Origin: Plantactinospora sp. KBS50
GTDB lineage: Bacteria > Actinomycetota > Actinomycetes > Mycobacteriales > Micromonosporaceae
DNA length: 64,000 nucleotides
NCBI RefSeq assembly: GCF_002285795.1
Contig: NZ_CP022961.1
Coordinates: forward strand, 620,001 to 684,000
Direction: 5' to 3'
Shown: positions 1 to 7,781 of the stretch, piece by piece
Layout of the letters: the number at the start of each line of letters is the position of its first letter
Numbering within the stretch: position 1 is the stretch's first letter
Notes under the pieces: model-generated
Database searches by the model: none
The model's input: the letters and a program-made list of their open reading frames with translations, nothing else
Told to the model about the DNA's origin: nothing
Program-made: the position numbers and the translations under genes

Positions 1-515
1 TGCTCATCCCGGACGAGGGTTCCATCACCGTGCGCGGCAAGGTGGCACCGCTGCTGGAGCTGTCGGCCGGCTTCTCCAACGACCTGACCGGCCGGGAGAA
101 CGTGCACCTGGTCGGTTCGCTGCACGGGCTCAGCCCCGCGTTCCTGCGGGCCAGGTTCGACGAGATCATCGATTTCGCCGGCGAGCAGGTGCAGAAGGCG
201 ATCGACACGCCGGTCCGGCACTACTCGTCCGGGATGAAGGTCCGGCTGGGCTTCTCGGTGATCGCCCAGTTGCAGCACCCGATCCTGCTGGTGGACGAGG
301 TGATGGCGGTCGGCGACGCCGAGTTCCGGGCCAAGTGTTACGCGACCATCGAGCGCCTGCTCGGCGAGGGCCGCACCCTGGTCCTGGTCTCGCACAACGA
401 ACCCGACCTCACCCGCTTCTGCAAGCGCGGCCTCTACCTCAACCGGGGCGAGTTGGTGGTGGACGGCACGATGCAGGAGGCGCTCGACGCCTACAACAAC
501 GTGGTCCGGACGTGA
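1..515 (+). CDS. Polysaccharide/teichoic acid export ABC transporter, ATP-binding subunit (5' truncated by window edge)
   Basis: The reading frame is open from base 3 to a TGA at 513-515, so the start lies before the window. The visible part is the second half of an ABC ATPase of the TagH/Wzt type: 'LLELSAGF' and 'LTGRENV' near the beginning, the ABC signature 'YSSGMKVRLGFS', Walker B 'ILLVDEVMAVGD' and the switch histidine in 'LVSHN'. The E of Walker B is followed by V rather than P, as is usual in polysaccharide exporters of this family. Such subunits pair with a TagG/Wzm permease to flip lipid-linked wall or O-antigen polymers. The next two genes also belong to polyol-phosphate polymer synthesis, which supports that role. 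No C-terminal carbohydrate-binding extension is present. Confidence 0.9.
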   Translation, partial: LIPDEGSITVRGKVAPLLELSAGFSNDLTGRENVHLVGSLHGLSPAFLRARFDEIIDFAGEQVQKAIDTPVRHYSSGMKVRLGFSVIAQLQHPILLVDEVMAVGDAEFRAKCYATIERLLGEGRTLVLVSHNEPDLTRFCKRGLYLNRGELVVDGTMQEALDAYNNVVRT

Positions 516-531
516 CGCGGGCGATTCGGGC

Positions 532-2571
532 GTGATGCGGGCGGTCCTGCTCGGTTCCGCGGGTTCCGCGGGCGAGTCGCCGCCCGGATCCGGGCCCTCG
601 CCGCGGGATCGGCTCGTCGAGCAGCTCACCCGGGCGGGCGCCGACACGGTGATCGTGACGAGCGATCCGGCCGAGGTGGCCCGGCTGGCGCAGGAGGCCA
701 GCGGGCCGCTGCTGCTGTGCGCCGACGACCTGGTGGCGCACACGGCGGTGCTGCGGCACCTGGCCACCAGCCCGGTCGGCCCGACCGTGGCCCTGGTGCT
801 GCCGGAGCCGCCGGCCGGCGACCGGATCGGTGTACGCGAGGACCGCGGTCAGGTGGTGGCCGCGGTGCCCCCGGACACCGGCTCCGTCACCGGTGGGCCG
901 GTACCCGGCGAACCCGTCGGCGGTGGATCACCAGGAGCCGGCGCCGCCACCGGGACGTTCGGCGGCGCGCTCCGGGTCGGCACGCCCGACCTGCCGGCGC
1001 TGGCCGCCGCGGCCCACGCGGTCGCCGCCGCCCGTACCGTCGCCGCGCCCGGCGGGGCAACCGCGAGCGGTGCCGCCCTCGGCGACGCCGACGGAACCCG
1101 CGGCACCCCGGTCGACGACCTCTTCGCCGCGCTGGCGGGCGACAACCTGATCTTCAGCCACCGGGTACGCCTGCTGGTCGCGCGCCGGGTCCGCGGATCC
1201 GCCGAGCGGCGGGCCGCCGAGGCGGCCGTGGCCGCCGTGCCGTCCGAGCCGGCCGAGCTGCGGCTCGCGGTCAAGGAACGGGACGACCTGTTCACCACGT
1301 ACTGCGTGAGCACCTGGTCCCCGCACGTCACCCGGCTGGCCGCCCGGCTGCGGCTCGGCCCGACCGGGGTGACCGCGCTGTCCGTGCTGTTCGCCGCGGT
1401 GGCGGCGGCGCTGTTCGGTCTCGGCGGCCGGCCGGCGCTGGTCACCGGCGCCGTTCTGCTCTACCTGGGCTTCGTGCTGGACTGTGTGGACGGTCAACTG
1501 GCCCGGTTCACCCGGCAGTTCAGCCCCTGGGGCGGCTGGCTGGACACCATGGCCGACCGGGCCAAGGAGTACATCGTGTACGCCGGCCTGGCGGTGGGCG
1601 TGGAGCGGTCCGGCCTGGGCAACGGGTGGGCGCTGGCCATCGCGGCGATCACCCTGCAGACCGTGCGGCACATGACCGACGCCTGGTACGGGGTGCTGCA
1701 CGACGAGGCCGCCCGGCGGCCCGGCCCGGCCGCGGGGGGCGGCATCGGCGCCCGGCTCAGCCAGGCGTCCAACCGGGTGCAGGCCGACACGGGCTCGGTG
1801 GGTTACTGGCTGAAACGCACGGTGGTCTTCCCGATCGGTGAGCGGTGGGCGCTGATCGCGATCACGGTGGCCCTGTTCAACCCGCTGGTCAGCCTGGTGG
1901 CCGTGCTGGTCTGGGGGGTACTCGCCGCCGGCTACACGCTGGCGCTGCGTACCCTGCGGTCCCGCTCGATGCGGATCGCTGTGCTGTCCACGGTGGACAC
2001 CTCCGCGCACCGGGACGACGGGCCGCTGGCCCGCTGGCTCGGCACGCGTACCCGGCTCTCGGGTCCGCTCCCGGCGGCGGTGCTGGCCGCGTTCGCGGCG
2101 GCGGCGCTGCTCGGCACGGCGTTGGCGCGCGACGGGACCGCGGACCGCCGGCTGGTGCTGCCGGCCGCGCTGCTGGTCCTGGTGGCCGCCCTGCCGGCCG
2201 GCCGGGCGCATGCCGGCCCGCTGGACTGGCTGGTGCCGGCCGTGCTGCGGGCGGCCGAGTATCTTTTCGTCATCGCGGCCGGGCTGCTCGGCCGGGTGCC
2301 CGCGTGGCTGATTTTCGCGCTGCTGCTGGCGCTCGCGCTGCACCACTACGACCTGACCGCCCGGCTGGAGAAGCGGACGGCCAACCCGGGGTCGTGGGTG
2401 TACGGCCTCGGCTGGGACGGGCGTATTATCCTGCTCTCCGCCGCTGTCGCGGCGAATGCGGCGACTGTCGTCTTCGCGGCCGTTGCCGGCTACCTGCTTG
2501 TCCTGTTGGTGTCGGGCGCGCTGACCACCTGGAGTGTGGCCGCCCGATCTGGACGGCGGGTGGCCCGTTGA
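532..2571 (+). CDS. Nucleotidyltransferase-like / CDP-alcohol phosphatidyltransferase fusion (DUF5941 type)
   Basis: Membrane enzyme of 679 residues, GTG start at 532 with an ATG directly behind it at 535; 16 bases after the ABC gene, so probably one operon. Residues 1-180 are soluble and resemble a degenerate sugar-nucleotide transferase (my inference). The CDP-alcohol phosphatidyltransferase motif is complete: D317, D320-G321, A324-R325, G334, D338, D342 with exact spacing. These residues bind the CDP-linked donor and a divalent metal. About seven or more hydrophobic segments follow. The architecture matches the actinobacterial DUF5941 family, whose substrate is not established. Between an export ATPase and a TagF-like enzyme it may prime or link a polyol-phosphate polymer. 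The CAPT assignment is secure; the acceptor is unknown. Confidence 0.85.
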   Translation: MMRAVLLGSAGSAGESPPGSGPSPRDRLVEQLTRAGADTVIVTSDPAEVARLAQEASGPLLLCADDLVAHTAVLRHLATSPVGPTVALVLPEPPAGDRIGVREDRGQVVAAVPPDTGSVTGGPVPGEPVGGGSPGAGAATGTFGGALRVGTPDLPALAAAAHAVAAARTVAAPGGATASGAALGDADGTRGTPVDDLFAALAGDNLIFSHRVRLLVARRVRGSAERRAAEAAVAAVPSEPAELRLAVKERDDLFTTYCVSTWSPHVTRLAARLRLGPTGVTALSVLFAAVAAALFGLGGRPALVTGAVLLYLGFVLDCVDGQLARFTRQFSPWGGWLDTMADRAKEYIVYAGLAVGVERSGLGNGWALAIAAITLQTVRHMTDAWYGVLHDEAARRPGPAAGGGIGARLSQASNRVQADTGSVGYWLKRTVVFPIGERWALIAITVALFNPLVSLVAVLVWGVLAAGYTLALRTLRSRSMRIAVLSTVDTSAHRDDGPLARWLGTRTRLSGPLPAAVLAAFAAAALLGTALARDGTADRRLVLPAALLVLVAALPAGRAHAGPLDWLVPAVLRAAEYLFVIAAGLLGRVPAWLIFALLLALALHHYDLTARLEKRTANPGSWVYGLGWDGRIILLSAAVAANAATVVFAAVAGYLLVLLVSGALTTWSVAARSGRRVAR

Positions 2572-2665
2572 GAACCGGAAGATATTGTTGTGGTGAACTC
2601 CAGCTCGACCAGCCGGCAGACACCAGTGACGGGCCGCCCACCGGGATGGCCGAGGAACGGAACCG

Positions 2666-4852
2666 ATGACTCTGATCAGCTTCGTCGTACCGGTTTATCA
2701 GGTTCAGGGCTACCTGAGGGAATGCCTCGACTCGATCCTCGACCAGTCGTTCACCGACGTTGAGGTCATCGCGATCGACGACAACTCGCCCGACCACAGC
2801 GGCGAGATCCTCGCCGAGTACGCCGCTCGGGATCCGCGGCTTCGGGTCGTCTCGCTGGACCGGAACGAGGGACAGGGCCCGGCCCGCAACCGCGGCGCCA
2901 AACTGGCCACCGGTAAGTACGTCTGGTTCCTGGACAGCGACGACTGGCTGGCCGAGGGTGCGATCCAGGCCGTGGTGGACCGGCTCCGGGAGACCGACGC
3001 CGAGGTGCTGATCGTCGACTGGGCGCGGGTGTACTGGACCGGCCGGACCGACAACAGCGTGCCGGGCCGGCGGTTCAACCTCGCCCCCGCGGTCTTCGCG
3101 GCCCGGGAGTGGCCCGAGGTGCTGGAGATCCTGCACGTCCCGTGGAACAAGGTCATCCGTCGGGATCTGCTGGAGCGGATCGACTTCCAGTTCCGGTCCG
3201 GCTGGTACGAGGACGTCCCGTTCACCTACCGGCTGCTGCTCACCGCCGACCGGGTCAGCCTGCTGGCCCGCACCTGCGTGTACTACCGGCGCCGGCGCAG
3301 CGGGGCGGCCACCGGCACGCTCGGCGACGGCCACTTCGCGATCTTCCCCAACTGGGCGCAGGTCTTCGAGACCTTCGACGACAGCCGTCCCGGCGCGGCC
3401 GATCTGCGCGGGCGGCTGTTCCGCCGGATGATCTGGCACTTCCTGATGGTGCGCGGCAACGACGACCGGATGCCGAAGCACCTGCGCAAGCGGTACTTCG
3501 CCGAGATGACCGACCACTACCGGCGCTACCTGCCGCCCGACGGGTATCCGATGCCCGACGGCGTGGAGGGGCTCAAGCACCGGCTGGTGGCCCGGGGCGC
3601 GCACCACACCTTCCAGGCGCTGCGGCTGGCGTTCCGCGCCCGCGCCTACGTCTCCCGCAAGGTGCGCAAGCAGAAGCGGCGGGTCGGCAAGACCGCCCGC
3701 CAGGTGGCGAAGGTCGCCCGGGACGGGCTGCTGATGGCGTACTACAAGCTCCAGTTGCGGATGCCGATGGACCCGAAGCTGGCGCTGTACGGGGCGTACT
3801 GGTACCGCGGCTACTCCTGCAACCCGGCGGCCATCTACGCGAAGGCGCGGGACCTGGCGCCGGACGTGCACGGCGTGTTCGTGGTCCGGCGGGACAAGGC
3901 GGAGACCATGCCGCCCGGCGTGGACTACGTGATCGCCGGGACGGCCCGCTACTACCGGATGCTGGCCCGCGCGCACTGGCTGATCAACAACGTCAACTGG
4001 CCCGACATGGCGGTCAAGCGTCCGGGGTCGGTCCACGTGATGACCCACCACGGCACGCCGCTCAAGGTCATGGGCATCGACCAGCGGTCGTACCCGGCCG
4101 GCGCCGGCGATCCCGACCTCGGCGCCCAACTGCGCCGGGCGGACCGCTGGGACTACAGCATCACCGCGAACGGCTTCACGAGCCAGATGTGGGACCGGGC
4201 CTACCCGTGCCGGTACGAGACGCTGGAGACCGGCTATCCGCGCAACGACCGGCTCGCGCTGGCCACGCCGGAGGAGATCGCCCGGGTCCGCGCGTCGCTC
4301 GGCATCGCACCCACGGACCGGGTGGTGCTGTACGCGCCGACGCACCGGGAGCACCTTCCCGGCTACCACCCGCCGTTCGACGCGGCCGCGTTCGTCGACG
4401 CGATCGGCCCGAACGGGCTGCTGCTGATGCGCAGCCACTACTTCCACGACCGGGCCAAGGCGCCGGTCACCAGGCAGGAGATCGAGCGGGTCCGGGACGT
4501 CTCGGAGTACCCGTCGGTCGAGGATCTCTACCTCGTCGCCGACGTACTGGTGACCGACTATTCCTCGCTCATGTTCGACTACTCGGTGCTGGACCGGCCG
4601 ATCGTGATCTACGCGCCGGACTGGCAGGCGTACCGGTTGGTCCGAGGTGTCTATTTCGACATCATGGCTGAGCCGCCGGGTGCGGTGGCCACGTCGTTCC
4701 CGGACCTGCTGGCCCTGTTCCGGGCCAGCGCGGTGGACGACGACGCGGCCACGAAGGCCCGCAGCCACTTCCGGGCCAGGTTCAGCTCGCTGGAGGACGG
4801 CCACGCCGCGGAACGGGTGGTCCAGCGCGTCTTCCTGGGCAGAGCCGGCTGA
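2666..4852 (+). CDS. Bifunctional GT2 glycosyltransferase / CDP-glycerol glycerophosphotransferase (TagF-like)
   Basis: 728 residues, ATG at 2666. The N-terminal ~230 residues are a GT-A family 2 glycosyltransferase: 'SFVVPVYQ', 'IDDNSPDHSG', and the DXD-type 'FLDSDDWL'. A basic, helix-rich linker (about 320-355, many K/R) probably contacts membrane or polymer. Residues ~370-725 are a CDP-glycerol:poly(glycerophosphate) glycerophosphotransferase domain with the diagnostic 'HHGTPLK', 'YAPTHRE', 'LVTDYSSLMFDY' motifs; these histidines are the catalytic/substrate residues known in TagF. The pairing suggests one polypeptide adds both sugar and glycerol-phosphate (or related polyol-phosphate) to a wall polymer. 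A strong terminator follows, ending the cluster. Confidence 0.92.
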   Translation: MTLISFVVPVYQVQGYLRECLDSILDQSFTDVEVIAIDDNSPDHSGEILAEYAARDPRLRVVSLDRNEGQGPARNRGAKLATGKYVWFLDSDDWLAEGAIQAVVDRLRETDAEVLIVDWARVYWTGRTDNSVPGRRFNLAPAVFAAREWPEVLEILHVPWNKVIRRDLLERIDFQFRSGWYEDVPFTYRLLLTADRVSLLARTCVYYRRRRSGAATGTLGDGHFAIFPNWAQVFETFDDSRPGAADLRGRLFRRMIWHFLMVRGNDDRMPKHLRKRYFAEMTDHYRRYLPPDGYPMPDGVEGLKHRLVARGAHHTFQALRLAFRARAYVSRKVRKQKRRVGKTARQVAKVARDGLLMAYYKLQLRMPMDPKLALYGAYWYRGYSCNPAAIYAKARDLAPDVHGVFVVRRDKAETMPPGVDYVIAGTARYYRMLARAHWLINNVNWPDMAVKRPGSVHVMTHHGTPLKVMGIDQRSYPAGAGDPDLGAQLRRADRWDYSITANGFTSQMWDRAYPCRYETLETGYPRNDRLALATPEEIARVRASLGIAPTDRVVLYAPTHREHLPGYHPPFDAAAFVDAIGPNGLLLMRSHYFHDRAKAPVTRQEIERVRDVSEYPSVEDLYLVADVLVTDYSSLMFDYSVLDRPIVIYAPDWQAYRLVRGVYFDIMAEPPGAVATSFPDLLALFRASAVDDDAATKARSHFRARFSSLEDGHAAERVVQRVFLGRAG

Positions 4853-4918
4853 CCGGCGCGCCGGAGAGTCCTGGTAACGGTCCCGGAATCCACCCCTGCC
4901 GGGACGAACCGCAGTGAA

Positions 4919-4968
4919 GCATGCGGCGGGTCGGCGAATCGGGCCGACACCGCCGCATGCCGCTTTTT
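4919..4968 (+). terminator. Intrinsic terminator after the wall-polymer cluster
   Basis: GCATGCGGCG pairs with CGCCGCATGC, extended inward by GTCGGC/GCCGAC, around a short loop. It is followed by CGCTTTTT (T-run 4964-4968). One of the few hairpins here with a clear T-tract. A smaller inverted repeat (GTCCCGG at 4880-4886, CCGGGAC at 4899-4905) precedes it. Confidence 0.85.
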
Positions 4969-5095
4969 GCCCGGAACGGTCCCTAGGTCATCCACCTGTC
5001 ACACGGCGAACATGGCACGTTTACCCGATGGGCTAATCCGATGATGCTCGTCACTCTCATTCCCGAACTTGGCCTCAAGCTACGGGGAGGTGGCG

Positions 5096-6388
5096 GTGAC
5101 CACCGTCGCACTACGGGACGTGACCAAGGTCTTCTCCGACGGCACGGTAGCCGTCGACTCGGTGAGCCTTGATGTCGCCGACGGTGAGTTCATGGTGCTG
5201 CTCGGCCCGTCCGGCTGCGGCAAGTCCACCGTGCTGCGGATCGTCGCCGGTCTGGAGGACCCGACCGGCGGGGCGGTGTTGCTGAACGGCGAACTGGCCA
5301 ACGACACGCCGCCCCGGGACCGTGGCATCGCCATGGTGTTCCAGGACTTCGCGCTCTATCCGCACATGTCGGTGCGGGAGAACATCGGGTTCCCGCTGCG
5401 GCTGTCCGGGATCGATCCGGACCGCCGGGGCGAGCGGGTCTCGGACGTGGCGGGCGCGTTGGGCATCGGCGAGGTGCTCGCGCGCCGACCGGGACAGCTC
5501 TCCGGCGGCCAGCGGCAGCGGGTGGCCATGGGGCGGGCGATCGTCCGCCGCCCCGGGCTGTTCCTGATGGACGAGCCGCTGTCCAACCTGGACAGCGGCC
5601 TGCGGGCCGAGCTGCGGGCGGAGATCTCCGGGCTGGTCCGGGAGCTGGGCGTGAGCACCATCTACGTCACCCACGACCAGGCCGAGGCGCTGACCATGGC
5701 CGACCGGGTGGCCATCCTGCGCAAGGGGGTGCTCCAGGACGTCGGCACGCCCACCCAGGTGTACGGCCGGCCGGCCACCCTGTACGTCGCCGCGTTCCTC
5801 GGCAGTCCCCGGATGAACCTGTTGGAAGCGTCGGTGTACGCGCAGCTCGACCGGCACGTGGCGCTCGACCTCGGCGCGCAGACCCTCTATCTGCCCTGGG
5901 ACGACATCCGGTCCCGGGTCGTGGCGCACTACCACGGCGAGCGGATCGTGGTCGGCATCCGGGCCGAGTCGCTGACGCCGGTGCCGCCGGACCAGCCGGG
6001 GGACGTGCTGCGCGGCCGGATCCGCTACCTCGAACACCACGGCCACGAGTCGCTGGCGTTCCTCGACATCGGCGCGCTGGCGGTACCGGTCGACGAGATG
6101 GGCTCCGGGACGGTCGAGCCGGCGCGTACCGGCAGCCGGGGAACGCTGGGCAAGCTCATGCAGCGGCTGTCCGGCCGGACGGCGCCGGTGCCGGCGCCGC
6201 CCAGCAGCAACGGCCGGGCCAGCGTGCTGGCCGACGGCCGGCACTCCCGGCGACCGGCCGAACTGGCGGTACGGCTTGCGCCGTACCCGGCGGTCGCCGC
6301 CGGGCAGTCGCTGGCGGTGTCGGTACGGCTGGACGCGCTGCACTTCTTCGACGACCGCGGCGACCGGATCGACGCCGGTTGGCGCTGA
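5096..6388 (+). CDS. ABC transporter ATP-binding protein, MalK/UgpC/MsmK type
   Basis: Sugar-importer ATPase of about 430 residues. I place the start at GTG 5096 because GGGGAGG (5084-5090) sits at the right distance; the longer TTG/GTG options add only non-conserved residues. Walker A 'GPSGCGKST' (~37-45), Q-loop, signature 'LSGGQRQR' (~135), Walker B 'FLMDEP', H-loop 'THDQ', then a C-terminal OB/TOBE region typical of MalK. The TOBE region holds a low-complexity insert (~345-385). No permease or binding protein is encoded nearby, so like many actinobacterial MsiK/MsmK proteins it may energise several importers encoded elsewhere. The GH65/phosphoglucomutase genes 0.6 kb downstream would suit a disaccharide supply. 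Function of the fold is certain, substrate is not. Confidence 0.9.
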   Translation: MTTVALRDVTKVFSDGTVAVDSVSLDVADGEFMVLLGPSGCGKSTVLRIVAGLEDPTGGAVLLNGELANDTPPRDRGIAMVFQDFALYPHMSVRENIGFPLRLSGIDPDRRGERVSDVAGALGIGEVLARRPGQLSGGQRQRVAMGRAIVRRPGLFLMDEPLSNLDSGLRAELRAEISGLVRELGVSTIYVTHDQAEALTMADRVAILRKGVLQDVGTPTQVYGRPATLYVAAFLGSPRMNLLEASVYAQLDRHVALDLGAQTLYLPWDDIRSRVVAHYHGERIVVGIRAESLTPVPPDQPGDVLRGRIRYLEHHGHESLAFLDIGALAVPVDEMGSGTVEPARTGSRGTLGKLMQRLSGRTAPVPAPPSSNGRASVLADGRHSRRPAELAVRLAPYPAVAAGQSLAVSVRLDALHFFDDRGDRIDAGWR

Positions 6389-6426
6389 CGGCGCCGACGC
6401 CGGCCGGCGGTTGCCTTGCCCAATGC

Positions 6427-6444
6427 GGTTACCGATGGGTAACC
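6427..6444 (+). promoter_or_regulatory. Palindromic operator-like site before the DUF4442 gene
   Basis: GGTTACCGATGGGTAACC has 6-bp perfect arms (GGTTAC/GTAACC) and ends 7 bases before the GTG at 6452, with no ribosome binding site between. A near copy (GGTTACCGACGGGTA, minus strand) lies at 26625-26639 before the sterol-desaturase-like gene. Probably a repressor site; the regulator is not identifiable here. Confidence 0.5.
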
Positions 6445-6451
6445 TAACGCC

Positions 6452-6928
6452 GTGATGACCGACGGGGAGCAGGTGGCCGCCGGCCTGCGGGCGGCCGTGC
6501 CGTTCGTCCGCACGCTGGGCCTGGAGTTTCTGGAGATCGGGCCGGACCCGGCCGAGGACGCCGCCGGGGCGCTGCGGGCGGTCGTGCGGCTGCCGGACGC
6601 CGAGGCCATCCACAACCACGTCGCGGGGCCGCACGCCGGTGCCATCTTCACGCTCGGCGAGACCGCCTCCGGGGCGGTGGTCATGGCCGCCGTCGGTCAC
6701 CTGCTGGACCGCGCGGTGCCGCTGACGGTCCGCGCCGAGATCGCGTACCGGAAGCTCTCGCTCGGCCCGGTCACGGCCACCGCCTGGCTGCACCGCCCGG
6801 TCGCCGAGATCGAGGCCGAGCTGGCCGTCGGCGGCCGGCCCAGGCTGGAGACCCCGGTGCGGATCGCCACCGCGGACGGCGTCGTGCGGGCCGAGATGAC
6901 CCTGGTCTGGGCCCTCCGGCTGAACTAA
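6452..6928 (+). CDS. DUF4442 / PaaI-like hotdog-fold protein
   Basis: 158 residues, start GTG 6452 (ATG 6455 equally possible). The sequence shows the hotdog pattern: a long helix preceded by 'NHVAGPHAGAIFTLGETASG', then beta strands 'VRAEIAYRKLS'. In this family the segment after 'N.vG..Hag' forms the acyl-CoA/thioester pocket, so a thioesterase-like activity on an acyl-CoA is the family expectation; no catalytic test is visible. There is no good Shine-Dalgarno, and the palindrome at 6427-6444 overlaps where a -10 element would lie, so the mRNA may be leaderless and repressed. Standalone gene, same strand as its neighbours. Confidence 0.8.
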   Translation: MMTDGEQVAAGLRAAVPFVRTLGLEFLEIGPDPAEDAAGALRAVVRLPDAEAIHNHVAGPHAGAIFTLGETASGAVVMAAVGHLLDRAVPLTVRAEIAYRKLSLGPVTATAWLHRPVAEIEAELAVGGRPRLETPVRIATADGVVRAEMTLVWALRLN

Positions 6929-7022
6929 TTTCAGCGCCCCTGACCAGGGCCGGGACAATAGCGCCCGCGCCGCGCCGGATGCTTGCGTTTCACACATCGG
7001 TAACACGGTTTAAGTTGTTCCG

Positions 7023-7781
7023 GTGTTGGGCCTACCCGATCACGTTTCGACGTGTCTCTTCGATCTCGACGGCGTGCTGACGCAGACCGCAAAGGTGCAC
7101 AACGCCGCCTGGGAACAAACGTTCAATGACTACCTGCGGCAGCGGGCGGCCGCGAACCATGAGCGGTTCAAGCCGTACGACCCGGGGCCGGACTACAACC
7201 GGTATGTCGACGGCCGACCGCGCGCGGACGGCGTACGTACCTTTCTCGCATCCCGGGGTATAACTCTGCCGGAGGGGTCGCCGGACGACCCGCCCGAGGC
7301 CGAGACGATCAACGGGCTGGGCAACCGGAAGAACGTGGTGCTGCTGGAGCGCATCCACACCGACGGTGTCCAGCCCTACGAGGGCTCGGTCGCGTACCTG
7401 AAGGCGGCCACCGACGCCGGCCTGCGCCGCGCGGTGGTCTCGGCCAGCGCCAACTGCCGGGACGTGGTGCAGGCCGCCGGTCTCGCCGAATATCTGGAGG
7501 TACGGGTGGACGGTCTGGTGGCGCGGGAACGCGGCCTGCGCGGCAAGCCGCATCCGGACACCTTCCTGGCCGCCGCGAAGCTGCTGGGCGTGCAACCGGG
7601 CGAGGCGGCCGTGTTCGAGGACGCGCTGGCCGGCGTGGAGGCCGGCCGGGCCGGACAGTTCGGCTACGTGATCGGCGTGGACCGGGTGGGACAGGCGGAC
7701 GAGCTTCGCGAGCACGGCGCGGACATCGTGGTCCGCGACCTCGCCGAGCTGCTGGCCGGGGCGAAGGGTGGAGCATCATGA
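7023..7781 (+). CDS. pgmB: Beta-phosphoglucomutase family HAD hydrolase
   Basis: 252 residues, GTG 7023. HAD motif I is 'FDLDGVLTQTA' (nucleophile D then D+2), motif II is the S/A stretch 'AVVSASANC', the lysine is in 'GKPHPDTF', and motif III is 'AVFEDALAGVEAG'. The long cap insertion with 'DYNRYVDGRPRADGVRTFL' is the signature of the actinobacterial beta-PGM type that accompanies GH65 phosphorylases. It converts beta-glucose 1-phosphate to glucose 6-phosphate. Its TGA overlaps the ATG of the GH65 gene (ATGA), so the two are translationally coupled and form one phosphorolytic disaccharide pathway. Confidence 0.9.
   Translation: MLGLPDHVSTCLFDLDGVLTQTAKVHNAAWEQTFNDYLRQRAAANHERFKPYDPGPDYNRYVDGRPRADGVRTFLASRGITLPEGSPDDPPEAETINGLGNRKNVVLLERIHTDGVQPYEGSVAYLKAATDAGLRRAVVSASANCRDVVQAAGLAEYLEVRVDGLVARERGLRGKPHPDTFLAAAKLLGVQPGEAAVFEDALAGVEAGRAGQFGYVIGVDRVGQADELREHGADIVVRDLAELLAGAKGGAS

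Noticed and set aside
928-2346. Long minus-strand frames antisense to the CDP-alcohol phosphatidyltransferase gene (and similar long antisense frames at 2426-4804, 5111-7006, 7664-10018)
   Set aside because: They are Arg/Gly/His-rich shadows caused by high third-position GC; no conserved motifs or ribosome sites.
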